From assembly GCF_034048115.1 (NCBI RefSeq), contig NZ_CP139145.1, positions 1,364,001 through 1,428,000 on the forward strand: a DNA stretch of 64,000 nt, given 5' to 3'. Below are positions 29,381 through 38,432 of this stretch, piece by piece. The number at the start of each line of letters is the position of its first letter. Within the stretch, counting starts at the first letter, position 1. Made by a program: the position numbers and the translations under genes. This DNA is from Pseudarthrobacter sp. IC2-21 (GTDB lineage Bacteria; Actinomycetota; Actinomycetes; Actinomycetales; Micrococcaceae). The notes beneath the pieces are model-generated. The model did no database searches. It had not been told where the DNA came from and saw only the letters and a program-made list of their open reading frames with translations.

Positions 29381-31241
29381 GGTCATCCTTTTCTGAAGCG
29401 TAGATATGGTCCGCAGTCCCGGAACCGGCAGTCCCGGAGCCCGCAGTCCCGGAAAGAGTTCCGTCATTGGCCCCGTTAGTTGGTCTGTCAGCGATGTCCG
29501 GTTTAGCTCCGGCGGTTGTGCCTGGCAGGGAGGCCATGAACACAGCTCCGGGGCCACCCGGCATGCCGGTTTCCAGGATTCGGATGTCCCCGCCACGGCG
29601 CCTGGCGAGCTTCCGCGCCAAGGCCAAGCCAAGGCCTTGACCTCCACCACGGCGGCCGCCTCCGTCCAGACCAACTTTGTCCAGACCAACTTTGTCCAAA
29701 CCCCCACCGCCCGGCCGGATCGCCCGCATCGCCGTCGTATAGCCTTCCGCGAAGACGATCTCGCCGTCCGTCCCGGATGCCAGCCCGTCGCCGGAGTCGG
29801 CGACAACGATGAGGAGGGTGCCGCCGTCGTCGTGCGGTTCGTCCAGCACCTCCACCTCCACCCACCGGTCAGTGGCGGAACCGGCGACGGCGGCCTCAAC
29901 CGCATTGTCGATCAGGTTGCCCAGCACGGTGGTCACGTCCTGCGGCTCGGTGACCTGACCCCGGACGAGGGTTTCGGGTCCGATCCGCAGTGTCACTCCG
30001 CGTTCGTCCGCTTCCACGCCCTTGGCCCCCACAAACGCCTGAAGGTAGGGGTCCTGGAGCAGTTCGGCCTGGTCCACCGGGAACTTCAACGGCCCGGTGG
30101 CGGCGAGTCCGGCCAGGTACTCGCGGGCCTGCTGGTGCTGCCCGATGCTCATCAGGCCGGCGATGGTATGCAGCTGGTTGGCGAACTCGTGGCGCTGGGC
30201 GCGCAGGGCCGTGGACATGGTGCCCACGGCGTCGAGCTGCCGGGTGAGCTGCTGCAGTTCCGTACGGTCCCGGAGCATCACCACCCAGCCCAGGTCCTCC
30301 TTGCGGTGCAGCGCCTTGCGGGCACTCGCCACCAGGACACGTCCACCGGCCACGAGCTCGATGGCCTCGGCCTCGCCGGCATCTGCCCTGGTGAGGGCTT
30401 TGAGCTGGGCCGGCACGGGTGCATCGGCCCACGGAGTCCCCGCCAGGTCCGGCAGGTCCAGGAGGCGCTGTGCGGCTGCGTTGAACACGCTGATCCTGCC
30501 GTCGGCGGCCACGCCGATGACGCCGTCGTCCACCCCCTGCAGGACAGCCACCTGGTCGTGGACCAGGGTGCTGATTTCCTCTGGTTCCAGGCCCATGGTG
30601 AGGCGCCGCAGCCGGTGCCGCAGCAGGAACGAGGCGAGCACGCCCGCCAGCAGCGCGCCGGCAGCGGTCAAGGCGACAGGTCCGATGTCCCGTTCCAGGC
30701 TCTGCCCGACGGTTTCCATGGAGTAGCCCACGCTGACCTCGCCCACCACGGTGCCGGTGCCGGGTGCATAGACGGGTACCTTCGCACCTGCCGACGGGCC
30801 CAGGGTACCGGTGTTGCGGGTGGTGATTTCCTGGCCGCCCAGTGCCTCGGTGGGGTCCGTGCTGACCTTTTCACCCAGCCGCGCCGGATCGGGATGGGCC
30901 AGGCGCAGGCCGGTTTCGTCAGTGATGACCACAAACAGCGCGCCGGTCCGGATCCGCGTCGCCTCGGCGGCAGCCATCAGCGGCCCGGCGCGGAGATCGG
31001 CCGGCGGGGGAGTGCCCTCGCGCTCGCTGATGGCCAGCACATTGGCCTGCACGGAGGGGTCGGCGGCCACCGCCCGGGCCAGGGTCAGGGCCTGGTTTTC
31101 GGCTTCGCGACCCACCCTGTCGTAGGTCAGCCAGGCGTGGACGGCCGTGCTCAGGAGTACCACCAGCAGGACCACGCCGAGCTGCAGGAACAGCGTCTGG
31201 GTGGAAAACCGGATCGGCGGCGTGCGCCAGGGACGCGGCAT
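29373..31241 (-). CDS. CitA/DcuS-type sensor histidine kinase
   Basis: A 622-residue membrane kinase. One helix (~16-38) leads to an extracytoplasmic sensor (~40-180), a second helix (~185-205), a PAS-like domain (ISVFNAAAQRLL), a Spo0B-type phospho-acceptor box RHEFANQLH with His351, and an ATPase domain (LGNLIDNAVEAAV, DSGDGLASG, GGGQGLGLALARKLA). The ATP-lid carries a repetitive GLDKVGLDKVGLDGGG insert and the C terminus is Gly/Ser/Thr repeats. The ATG at 31241 has AAAGGAGG before it; an upstream in-frame ATG lies in the divergent promoter. The ligand is probably citrate or another tricarboxylate. Confidence 0.93.
   Translation of the reverse strand: MPRPWRTPPIRFSTQTLFLQLGVVLLVVLLSTAVHAWLTYDRVGREAENQALTLARAVAADPSVQANVLAISEREGTPPPADLRAGPLMAAAEATRIRTGALFVVITDETGLRLAHPDPARLGEKVSTDPTEALGGQEITTRNTGTLGPSAGAKVPVYAPGTGTVVGEVSVGYSMETVGQSLERDIGPVALTAAGALLAGVLASFLLRHRLRRLTMGLEPEEISTLVHDQVAVLQGVDDGVIGVAADGRISVFNAAAQRLLDLPDLAGTPWADAPVPAQLKALTRADAGEAEAIELVAGGRVLVASARKALHRKEDLGWVVMLRDRTELQQLTRQLDAVGTMSTALRAQRHEFANQLHTIAGLMSIGQHQQAREYLAGLAATGPLKFPVDQAELLQDPYLQAFVGAKGVEADERGVTLRIGPETLVRGQVTEPQDVTTVLGNLIDNAVEAAVAGSATDRWVEVEVLDEPHDDGGTLLIVVADSGDGLASGTDGEIVFAEGYTTAMRAIRPGGGGLDKVGLDKVGLDGGGRRGGGQGLGLALARKLARRRGGDIRILETGMPGGPGAVFMASLPGTTAGAKPDIADRPTNGANDGTLSGTAGSGTAGSGTADHIYASEKDDHA
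29664..29702 (-). repeat. 15-bp tandem repeat within kinase ATP-lid
   Basis: GTCCAGACCAACTTT occurs twice head to tail (29664-29678, 29679-29693) with a partial third copy. On the coding strand it encodes repeated GLDKV in the ATP-lid. The period is a multiple of three, so copy change keeps the reading frame. Confidence 0.9.
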
Positions 31242-31397
31242 GGTCCTCCTTTCGTGCGTGAGCAGAATGCGCAAAATGCTTGGAATAAGCAGTATGCCAA
31301 TCAATTGAGCCAAAGCCACAGCCGTGACGGCCGCCACCCTACAGTCTGTAGCACGCGTCACACCGCTGTGCCGCTGTTCACAATGAAGGAGCCGGCC
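31242..31397. promoter_or_regulatory. Divergent promoter region between kinase and citrate transporter
   Basis: The 156 bp between the two divergent starts must contain promoters for both the two-component operon and CitMHS, and the likely binding site of the response regulator. It is less GC-rich than its surroundings near 31255-31320. I could not identify a clear operator. Confidence 0.55.
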
Positions 31398-32939
31398 GTG
31401 CTGGTATTACTTGGATTCGCAATGATCGCGGTATTCATGGTGCTGATCATGACGAAGAAGCTGACGCCAGTGCTGGCGCTCATCATCGTCCCCACCGTTT
31501 TTGGCCTGTTCGCAGGCGCCGGGCTCGGCCTTGGCGACATGGTCATGGACTCAATGAAGTCCATGACCTCAACTGCCGCCCTGCTGATGTTCGCCATTAT
31601 CTACTTCGGCCTGATGATCGATGTGGGGCTCTTTGACCCGCTGGTCCGCTTCATCCTGCGCAAGCTTGGCAACGACCCCGCCAAGGTCGTCCTGGGCACC
31701 GCATTGCTGGCCGCGGCAGTCTCCCTGGACGGCGACGGGTCCACCACGTTCATCCTCACCACCGCCGCCATGTTGCCGATCTACCTCCGGCTGAAGATGA
31801 GCCCCGTGGTCCTCACCGTCGTGGCCGGCCTGGCCAACGGCACCATGAACATCGTGCCGTGGGGCGGCCCCACCGCCCGCGCCGCCAGCGCCCTGAAGAT
31901 CGACGTCAATGACGTCTTCGTCCCCATGATCCCGTCGCTCATCGCCGGCCTCGCCGTGGTACTGGTGTTCGCCTGGGTTCTTGGACTGCAGGAGCGCAAC
32001 CGCCTCCGCGCCACCGCGCCGGAAATCTGGGGAGTGCCGTCCTCGGCGGAACCCTTTACCGCTGAAGAGTTCGACGGCGGCACATCTGCAGGCGGCAGCG
32101 GCAGCTTCCGGAATGGTTCTGTCCGGAATGGTTCCGGCAACGGTGGCTCCGGCAACGGTGGCTCCGGCCGCGGTCCCGCGCCTGTTCCCGCAACGGGAGG
32201 CCCCGCCGTCGGCGGTGCAGCGCACACCGGTGGTGTGGCCCTGCTGGAACGCACCGAACTCACGGCGGACAGCGACACCGGCATGGCCGGCACGGCCCTG
32301 GACCCCAACCGCACCACCCTTCGCCCCAAGCTGTTCTGGTTCAACCTGGCCCTGACGGTGGCTGTGATGGTGGTCCTCGTGGCCAACATCATCCCGCTGC
32401 CCTACGTCTTTATGGTGGGCTCGGCCATCGCCTTGCTGGTGAACTTCCCGCACGTCAAGGACCAGGCTGCACAGGTCGTGGCGCACGCTCCCTCCATCGT
32501 TGCCGTAGTCAGCATGGTCATGGCTGCCGCAGTCCTGACCGGCGTCCTGAAGGGCACGGGCATGGTTGAGGCCATGTCCGCCTGGCTGGTGCAGATCATC
32601 CCGTCCAGCATGGGCCCGCTCATGGCCGTCATCACCGGCCTCCTCAGCATCCCCATGACGTTCTTCATGAGCAATGACGCGTTCTACTTCGGCGTGCTTC
32701 CGGTCCTCAGCGAGACGGCTGCGCACTACGGCATCAGCGGCGCCGAGATGGCCCGCGCCTCCATCACCGGGCAGCCGTTCCACATGCAGAGCCCGCTGGT
32801 TCCGGCCATCCTGCTCCTGGTCTCGCTTGCCAAAGTTGACCTGGGCGACCACCACAAAAAGGTGCTTTGGCGCGCCGCCGTGGTTTGCCTGGTCATGTTG
32901 GCAATGGCAATGCTGACCGGGGCTATCGGTATCGGTTAG
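31398..32939 (+). CDS. CitMHS-family citrate:metal transporter
   Basis: A 513-residue inner-membrane permease with about twelve helices that imports citrate complexed to a divalent metal. The start LVLLGFAMIAVFMVLIMTKK, the SLDGDGSTTFILTTAAMLP segment and NGTMNIVPWGGPTARAA are family hallmarks. The central cytoplasmic loop (~215-305) is an unusually long Gly/Ser/Asn-rich low-complexity insert. The GTG at 31398 is chosen over ATG 31383 because AAGGAG (31386-31391) lies between them. It is divergent from a CitA-type kinase and regulator that likely control it. A 14-bp hairpin terminator follows. Confidence 0.93.
   Translation: MLVLLGFAMIAVFMVLIMTKKLTPVLALIIVPTVFGLFAGAGLGLGDMVMDSMKSMTSTAALLMFAIIYFGLMIDVGLFDPLVRFILRKLGNDPAKVVLGTALLAAAVSLDGDGSTTFILTTAAMLPIYLRLKMSPVVLTVVAGLANGTMNIVPWGGPTARAASALKIDVNDVFVPMIPSLIAGLAVVLVFAWVLGLQERNRLRATAPEIWGVPSSAEPFTAEEFDGGTSAGGSGSFRNGSVRNGSGNGGSGNGGSGRGPAPVPATGGPAVGGAAHTGGVALLERTELTADSDTGMAGTALDPNRTTLRPKLFWFNLALTVAVMVVLVANIIPLPYVFMVGSAIALLVNFPHVKDQAAQVVAHAPSIVAVVSMVMAAAVLTGVLKGTGMVEAMSAWLVQIIPSSMGPLMAVITGLLSIPMTFFMSNDAFYFGVLPVLSETAAHYGISGAEMARASITGQPFHMQSPLVPAILLLVSLAKVDLGDHHKKVLWRAAVVCLVMLAMAMLTGAIGIG
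32107..32168 (+). repeat. 15-bp minisatellite in citrate-transporter loop
   Basis: TCCGGAATGGTTC recurs at 32107 and 32122. CCGGCAACGGTGGCT recurs at 32134 and 32149, with a partial third copy to 32168. Both have a 15-bp period and encode Gly/Ser/Asn repeats in the cytoplasmic loop. Confidence 0.9.
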
Positions 32940-32988
32940 TCTTATGCTGCCTGTGGCCGGTCCCCGTGACCGGGACCACGGCACCGAG

Positions 32989-33028
32989 GTGCCCGTCTGA
33001 CGCCCGCTGGGGGTCGTCAGACGGGCAC
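32989..33028 (+). terminator. Perfect 14-bp hairpin after citrate transporter
   Basis: GTGCCCGTCTGACG (32989-33002) pairs exactly with 33015-33028 across a 12-base loop. It lies 50 bp after the transporter stop and before gatC. No U tract follows. Confidence 0.75.
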
Positions 33029-33084
33029 TGACGTTTCCCCACTAGACTGGATCGGAAAACAATTCGAACTTGCAGGGGAGATCC

Positions 33085-33381
33085 ATGGCTGCGATCAACC
33101 GTGACGACGTTGCGCACCTCGCGCAACTCGCTCACATCGAGATGAGTGCTGAAGAGCTGGACAGGATGGCCGGCGAACTCGCCGTCATCGTTGATTCAGT
33201 GAAGTCCGTGAGCGAAGCCGCCGGTGATGACGTCCCGGCAACCTCCCACCCGATCCCGCTGACCAACGTCTTCCGCGAGGACGTTGTGGGCCATACACTC
33301 ACGGCGGAGCAGGCACTCTCGGGAGCCCCGGACTCGGACGAGAACCGTTTCAAGGTCCCGGCAATCCTGGATGAGGCATAG
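33085..33381 (+). CDS. gatC: Asp/Glu-tRNA amidotransferase subunit C
   Basis: A 98-residue small subunit of GatCAB, which amidates Glu-tRNA(Gln) and/or Asp-tRNA(Asn). INRDDVAHLAQLAHIEMSAEE and the C-terminal FREDVVG are typical. It wraps around GatA and stabilises it. The ATG at 33085 has AGGGGAG 5 bp upstream. A -10-like TAGACT lies at 33043-33048. It is the first gene of the C-A-B operon, 3 bp before gatA. Confidence 0.97.
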   Translation: MAAINRDDVAHLAQLAHIEMSAEELDRMAGELAVIVDSVKSVSEAAGDDVPATSHPIPLTNVFREDVVGHTLTAEQALSGAPDSDENRFKVPAILDEA

Positions 33382-33384
33382 AAC

Positions 33385-34941
33385 ATGACTGACAACAACC
33401 AACTTATCCGCCTCTCCGCCGCCCAGTTGGCGGAGAAGCTCCGCGCCGGCGAGGTCACTTCTGTGGAGGTCACGCAGGCATTCCTTGACCGGATTGCAGC
33501 TGTCGACGGCGGCGAACGGGGCGTGAACGCGTTCCTCCACGTCAACACCGAAGAGGCGCTCGCCGTCGCCGCCGAAGTGGATGCCATCCGCGCTGCCGGC
33601 GGCGCCGCAGCCGGGGAACTCCACGAACTCGCAGGCGTGCCGATCGCCGTCAAGGACCTCATCGTCACCATCGGCCAGCCCACCACGGCCGGCTCCAAGA
33701 TCCTTGAGGGCTGGTACAGCCCGTACGACGCCACCGTGGTCAAGCGGCTCCGCGCCGCCAAAATGCCCATCCTGGGCAAGACCAACCTTGACGAGTTCGC
33801 CATGGGGTCCTCCACGGAGCACTCCGCCTACGGCCCCACCCGCAACCCTTGGGACCTGGACCGGATCCCGGGCGGTTCCGGCGGCGGTTCGGCAGCCGCC
33901 GTCGCCGCTTTCGAAGCACCGCTGGCCCTCGGCACGGACACCGGCGGTTCCATCCGCCAGCCCGGCGCCGTGACGGGCACCGTAGGCGTCAAGCCCACTT
34001 ACGGCAGCGTCTCCCGCTACGGCGCCATTGCGATGGCCTCCTCCCTGGACCAGATCGGTCCGGTCTCCCGCACCGTGCTGGACTCCGCGCTCCTGCACCA
34101 GGTCATCGGCGGGCACGACCCGTTCGATTCCACCTCCCTGCCCGATCCCTTGGATGACCTCGTGGCAGCTGCCCGCGTGGGCAACGTGGACGGCCTGCGG
34201 ATCGGCATCATCAAGGAGCTCCACGGAGAGGGCTTCCAGCCCGGCGTGGAGAACCGTTTCAACGATTCCCTGGAACTGCTCAAGGAAGCGGGAGCGGAAA
34301 TCGTTGAGGTCTCCTGCCCCAACTTCCAGTACGCCCTCGGCGCCTACTACCTGATCATGCCGTCGGAGGCTTCCTCCAACCTCGCAAAGTTCGACGGCGT
34401 CCGTTACGGCCTGCGCGTTCTCCCCGAGGACGGCCCCATGACCATCGAACGAGTGATGGGAGCCACCCGCGCCGCCGGCTTTGGCGACGAGGTCAAGCGC
34501 CGCATCATCCTGGGCACCTACGCCCTGAGCGCCGGTTACTACGACGCGTACTACGGCTCGGCCCAGAAGGTCCGCACGCTGGTGCAGCGGGACTTTGACG
34601 CCGCGTTCGCCCAGGCGGATGTCCTGATTTCGCCCACCGCCCCCACCACGGCGTTCAAGCTCGGCGAGAAGCTCAACGATCCGCTGGCGATGTACCTCAA
34701 CGACGTCGCCACCATCCCCGCCAACCTCGCCGGCGTACCGGGGCTGACCCTGCCCGGCGGCCTGGCTGATGAGGACGGACTGCCCGTCGGCATCCAGCTC
34801 CTGGCCCCGGCCCGCCAGGACGCCCGCCTCTACCGGGTGGGTGCCGTGCTCGAATCGCTGCTGGAAGCGAAGTGGGGCGGCCCGCTGCTGGCGCAGGCTC
34901 CCGAGCTGGCCCCTTCCATCGAAACCCAGGAGGCAAAATAA
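33385..34941 (+). CDS. gatA: Asp/Glu-tRNA amidotransferase subunit A
   Basis: A 518-residue amidase subunit that releases ammonia from glutamine. The Ser-cisSer-Lys triad is visible: Lys in IAVKDLIVT, Ser in [10 protein letters not shown] and cis-Ser within [14 protein letters not shown]. Length fits the family. It starts 3 bp after gatC, and its stop overlaps the gatB start by one base (TAATG). Confidence 0.98.
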   Translation: MTDNNQLIRLSAAQLAEKLRAGEVTSVEVTQAFLDRIAAVDGGERGVNAFLHVNTEEALAVAAEVDAIRAAGGAAAGELHELAGVPIAVKDLIVTIGQPTTAGSKILEGWYSPYDATVVKRLRAAKMPILGKTNLDEFAMGSSTEHSAYGPTRNPWDLDRIPGGSGGGSAAAVAAFEAPLALGTDTGGSIRQPGAVTGTVGVKPTYGSVSRYGAIAMASSLDQIGPVSRTVLDSALLHQVIGGHDPFDSTSLPDPLDDLVAAARVGNVDGLRIGIIKELHGEGFQPGVENRFNDSLELLKEAGAEIVEVSCPNFQYALGAYYLIMPSEASSNLAKFDGVRYGLRVLPEDGPMTIERVMGATRAAGFGDEVKRRIILGTYALSAGYYDAYYGSAQKVRTLVQRDFDAAFAQADVLISPTAPTTAFKLGEKLNDPLAMYLNDVATIPANLAGVPGLTLPGGLADEDGLPVGIQLLAPARQDARLYRVGAVLESLLEAKWGGPLLAQAPELAPSIETQEAK

Positions 34942-36449
34942 TGAGCACTGACGCAACCCTGAGCTTCGAAGAGGCCATGGAGAAGTACGATCCCGTGCTG
35001 GGGTTCGAGGTTCACGTGGAGCTGAACACCAAGACCAAGATGTTCTCATCCGCTCCGAACGACTTCGGAGACGAGCCGAACACCAACGTCAACGAAGTGG
35101 ACCTGGGCATGCCCGGCGTCCTGCCGGTGGTGAACAAGACCGCGATCGAGTCCTCCATCAAGATCGGCCTGGCCCTCAACTGCAAGATCGCTGAGTCCTG
35201 CACCTTCGCCCGGAAGCAGTACTTCTACCCGGACACCCCGAAAAACTTCCAGACGTCCCAGTACGAAGACCCCATCGCGTACGACGGCTACCTGGACATT
35301 GAGCTTTCGGACGGCACCATCTTCCGCGTGGACATCGAGCGGGCCCACATGGAAGAGGATGCCGGCAAGCTCACGCACATGGGTGGTTCGGCCGGCCGCA
35401 TCCAGGGTGCCGACTTCTCGCTGGTGGACTACAACCGCTCGGGTGTGCCGCTGGTGGAGATCGTCACCAAGCCGATCGAAGGCGCCGGCAGCCGGGCCCC
35501 GGAACTGGCCAAGGCGTACGTCGCCGCGGTCCGCGAGATCGTCAAGAACCTTGGCGTGTCCGACGCGAAGATGGAACGCGGCAACGTGCGCTGCGACGCC
35601 AACGTCTCGCTCCGCCCGCACGGCCGCGAACGCTTCGGCATCCGCTCCGAGACGAAGAACGTCAACTCGCTGCGCGCCGTCGAACACGCCGTCCGCTACG
35701 AGATCCAGCGGCACGCCGCCGTCCTGGACTCCGGCGAGCCGGTCATCCAGGAGACGCGCCACTGGCATGAGGACACGCGTACGACGACGTCGGGCCGGGC
35801 CAAGTCCGACGCTGACGACTACCGCTACTTCCCGGAGCCGGACCTGGTTCCGATCGTCGCATCCCGTGAGTGGGTGGAGGAACTCCGGGCCACCCTGCCC
35901 GAGCCGCCCGCCGCGCGCCGCAAGCGCCTGCAGGCTGACTGGGGCTACTCGGACCTCGAATTCCGCGACGTTGTCAACGCCGGCGTCATGGACGAGATCG
36001 AGGAAACCATTGCCGCAGGTGCCTCGGCAACTGTTGCCCGCAAGTGGTGGATGGGCGAGATCGTGGGCCGGGCCAAGAACGCAGACGTCGATCCCGGCCA
36101 GCTGGGTGTCCAGCCGGCCACCATCGTGGAGCTGAACAAGCTGGTGGAAGACGGCAAGATCAACAACAAGATGGCCACCGAGGTCCTGGACGGCGTCCTC
36201 GCCGGCGAAGGCACCCCGGCGGAAATCGTCGAAAAGCGCGGCCTGGCCGTGGTTTCCGACGACGGCCCCCTGCTGGAAGCCATCGACGCCGCCCTGGCGG
36301 CGCAGCCGGACGTCGCGGACAAGATCCGCGGCGGCAAGCTCCAGGCCATCGGTGCGATCGTCGGCGGCGTCATGAAGGCCACCCGCGGCCAGGCCGATGC
36401 CGCCCGTGTCCGGGAGCTGATCCTGGAAAAACTGGGCGTGGAGGGCTAA
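34941..36449 (+). CDS. gatB: Asp/Glu-tRNA amidotransferase subunit B
   Basis: A 502-residue subunit that binds misacylated tRNA and activates it for amidation. GFEVHVELNTKTKMFS opens the catalytic cradle. PDLVPI and the C-terminal helical GatB/YqeY domain (ATKVLDG-like NNKMATEVLDGVLAGE) complete it. Zinc ligands are only partly present. The ATG at 34941 follows AGGAGGC inside the gatA end. A long hairpin element lies 15 bp after the stop. Confidence 0.98.
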   Translation: MSTDATLSFEEAMEKYDPVLGFEVHVELNTKTKMFSSAPNDFGDEPNTNVNEVDLGMPGVLPVVNKTAIESSIKIGLALNCKIAESCTFARKQYFYPDTPKNFQTSQYEDPIAYDGYLDIELSDGTIFRVDIERAHMEEDAGKLTHMGGSAGRIQGADFSLVDYNRSGVPLVEIVTKPIEGAGSRAPELAKAYVAAVREIVKNLGVSDAKMERGNVRCDANVSLRPHGRERFGIRSETKNVNSLRAVEHAVRYEIQRHAAVLDSGEPVIQETRHWHEDTRTTTSGRAKSDADDYRYFPEPDLVPIVASREWVEELRATLPEPPAARRKRLQADWGYSDLEFRDVVNAGVMDEIEETIAAGASATVARKWWMGEIVGRAKNADVDPGQLGVQPATIVELNKLVEDGKINNKMATEVLDGVLAGEGTPAEIVEKRGLAVVSDDGPLLEAIDAALAAQPDVADKIRGGKLQAIGAIVGGVMKATRGQADAARVRELILEKLGVEG

Positions 36450-36463
36450 GCACCCGCGATTAA

Positions 36464-36529
36464 CCCAACTGGGTAGCGCCAAGTGTCGTTTTGAACCCTC
36501 ATAACGGCACTTAGCGCTACCCAGTTGGG
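36464..36529. repeat. Dispersed long hairpin element, copy A
   Basis: Two 27-nt arms (36464-36490 and 36503-36529) are complementary at 25 positions, with one C-A mismatch and one G-T wobble. The core is GGTAGCGCCAAGTGTCGTT. It shares sequence with hairpins at 37300-37365 and 55431-55480. It sits just after gatB and could terminate that operon. Confidence 0.88.
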
Positions 36530-36641
36530 CGTTAAGTACTCACTTCCCGGAGGTTGCCCACTACTCGTGCGCAGCGGTGCCTGCCCGTCTTACACTGAAG
36601 GCCCAGGGCGCCGCTGCCCTGCGGTGCTGCGGAGGTGCGTC

Positions 36642-37292
36642 ATGTCAGTCCGGGAGCCCATGCGGCTGCGTAAGGCAATGTTGGCCGGCATGGTCGCTTT
36701 GGCGTTGACCGGTGCGGGCACGGCGATTGCCTGGTCCGCCGGTGACTCGCCAAGCCCGTCACCAACACCGACACCGTCGGCCTCCGGATCCGCGCCGGGA
36801 AAGGCGCCCGGATCCGCGCCGGGAGCGGCACCGGGACAGCCCGGTAAAGCCCACAAGTCCCAGCGCCCCCAGCAGCTGCACGGCGAAAGCGTGGTGAAGA
36901 AAGCTGACGGGACCTTTGAAACGCAGCTGACCCAACGGGGCACCGTGGACTCCGTCAGCTCCACATCGGTGACGGTCAAGAGCGAAGACGGTTTCACTCA
37001 GAACTACGCGGTCAACGCAGAAACACAAATCACCACGTTCCCTTCGCCTGCCGCCGACGGATCGCCGGCCAAGGGCGCGGACGGCAAAAAGCTCCAGCCC
37101 ACAGCCGGGACTATCGCGGATATCGCCGCCGGTGACGCCGTGCGGATCTCGGGCGTGAAGAACGGGGACCGGGCCACGGCAGCGGGGATCGTCAAGGGTG
37201 CGCCGGCCGGTGCGGACAAAGGGCTTGGTTTGGGCAAAGGCCATGGCAAGGGCCACGCCAACGGCCGCAAAGCAACCACCAGTAAAAGCTGA
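36642..37292 (+). CDS. Exported DUF5666-type protein
   Basis: A 216-residue protein with a signal peptide or N-terminal anchor (~10-33, AMLAGMVALALTGAGTAIAW), a Pro/Ser/Gly/Lys-rich spacer, and one small beta-barrel-like domain (~97-165) with TQRGTVDSVSSTSVTVKS and DIAAGDAVRISG, the DUF5666 pattern. The tail is Gly/Lys/His-rich. Function is unknown. The ATG at 36642 has GGAGGT 5 bp upstream. The gene is flanked on both sides by copies of the same hairpin element (36464 and 37300). Confidence 0.8.
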   Translation: MSVREPMRLRKAMLAGMVALALTGAGTAIAWSAGDSPSPSPTPTPSASGSAPGKAPGSAPGAAPGQPGKAHKSQRPQQLHGESVVKKADGTFETQLTQRGTVDSVSSTSVTVKSEDGFTQNYAVNAETQITTFPSPAADGSPAKGADGKKLQPTAGTIADIAAGDAVRISGVKNGDRATAAGIVKGAPAGADKGLGLGKGHGKGHANGRKATTSKS

Positions 37293-37299
37293 TCCCCGG

Positions 37300-37365
37300 C
37301 CCAAGTAGGTAGCGCTATGTGTCGTTTTGCGCCCTCAAAACGACACATAGCGCTACCTACTTGGG
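37300..37365. repeat. Dispersed long hairpin element, copy B (perfect)
   Basis: A perfect 30-bp stem: arms 37300-37329 and 37336-37365 around the 6-base loop CGCCCT. The core reads GGTAGCGCTATGTGTCGTTT. It lies between convergent genes (DUF5666 protein and LysR regulator) and can act as a bidirectional terminator. Confidence 0.95.
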
Positions 37366-37382
37366 GGCAGGAACGCGCGCCG

Positions 37383-38294
37383 TCAGTCCTGCTCCACCAG
37401 CCCGGTCATGATCGCCTGCAGGGCCTCGCACACCATCACCACCGACCGGCGCTTCAGGTTCTCCGGCCGCGCCAGGATGTCGATCCGCCGCCGCGTGCTG
37501 ATCCCCTCCAGCGGCCGCAGCACAATACCCGGATTGAGCACCGGCCGGGCCGTGTGCCGCGGCAGCAGGCCCACCACGCCGCCCGCGGCCACCAGCGCCG
37601 CCACCGTGGAGTAGTCGTTGATCCGGTGGACGATGTTCAGTTCCCTGCTGGAGACGGCCGCGACGGCGGACAGGACATCCGCGGGGGAGTACCCGGTGTG
37701 GCTGGTCACCCATGGTTCGCCCACGACGTCGGCCGCTGTGACCGTCTGCTGCCCGGCGAGGCGGTGGTCCGCCGGGAGGGCGACATCCAGCGGTTCGTGC
37801 GCCAGCGGAATGACGGCCACCCGCTCCCGGGGCCAGCGCGGACTGTGGTCCATCCGGTGCGCCAGCACCAGGTCATAACGTGCGGTCAGCCCGGGGAAGT
37901 CCTGCTGCGCCACGTCCTCGTCGGAAAGCTGGACCAGGGGCTTGCCGGGGGCGTCCAGCAGCCGCGCCAGCGGGGCAAACAAGGCCTGGCCCGCGCTGTG
38001 GAAGCCGCTGAGTGTCACCGGCGCCACCGGCGAGCCGTGATAGGCGCCGATCGCGGTGCGGGCATCAGCCATGGCGCTGACGACGGCGGCGCCCGCGTCC
38101 GCGAGCACCTGACCGGCCTCGGTGAGCACCAGGTTCCGGCCCTCTTTCCGCGTGAGCGGCACCTCCACACCGCGCTGGAGCAGGGACAGCTGCTGGGAGA
38201 CGGCGGAAGGTGTCACCATAAGGGTTTCCGCCACGGCCTTCACGCTGCCCAGGGCGCCGAGTTCACGAAGGATCTCCAGCTGGTGTATTTCCAT
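37383..38294 (-). CDS. LysR-family transcriptional regulator
   Basis: A 303-residue regulator. The winged helix-turn-helix is at the N terminus (LGSVKAVAETLMVTPSAVSQQLSLLQ), followed by a periplasmic-binding-like effector domain. It is transcribed away from tdh-kbl across a 138-bp shared region, so it probably controls threonine catabolism and its own gene. The effector (threonine, glycine or similar) is inferred from context. Confidence 0.92.
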   Translation of the reverse strand: MEIHQLEILRELGALGSVKAVAETLMVTPSAVSQQLSLLQRGVEVPLTRKEGRNLVLTEAGQVLADAGAAVVSAMADARTAIGAYHGSPVAPVTLSGFHSAGQALFAPLARLLDAPGKPLVQLSDEDVAQQDFPGLTARYDLVLAHRMDHSPRWPRERVAVIPLAHEPLDVALPADHRLAGQQTVTAADVVGEPWVTSHTGYSPADVLSAVAAVSSRELNIVHRINDYSTVAALVAAGGVVGLLPRHTARPVLNPGIVLRPLEGISTRRRIDILARPENLKRRSVVMVCEALQAIMTGLVEQD

Positions 38295-38347
38295 TCCGCC
38301 AGTCTAAGCGTTAGTGAATCCTTCATCGTCGATTGAGAAAATACTGC

Positions 38348-38376
38348 TTGTGCTAATGCTTTGGAGTGGCTCTAAT
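38348..38376 (+). promoter_or_regulatory. Candidate tdh promoter
   Basis: TTGTGC (38348-38353) and TCTAAT (38371-38376) are separated by 17 bp. Nearby TTAGTGAATCCTTCAT (from 38311) and ATGAAGGGAGGATT (from 38376) form an imperfect inverted repeat that could bind the LysR protein. Confidence 0.4.
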
Positions 38377-38432
38377 GAAGGGAGGATTTCCGCCGCGCAG
38401 AAGCGGGGCGCCCGCCAACAGTCAGGAAGCCC

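Noticed and set aside
29406..32939. A 1177-codon open frame on the + strand
   Set aside because: Its first ~660 codons are antisense to the sensor kinase and have low-complexity composition. Only the part from 31398 matches a family (CitMHS) and has a ribosome binding site.
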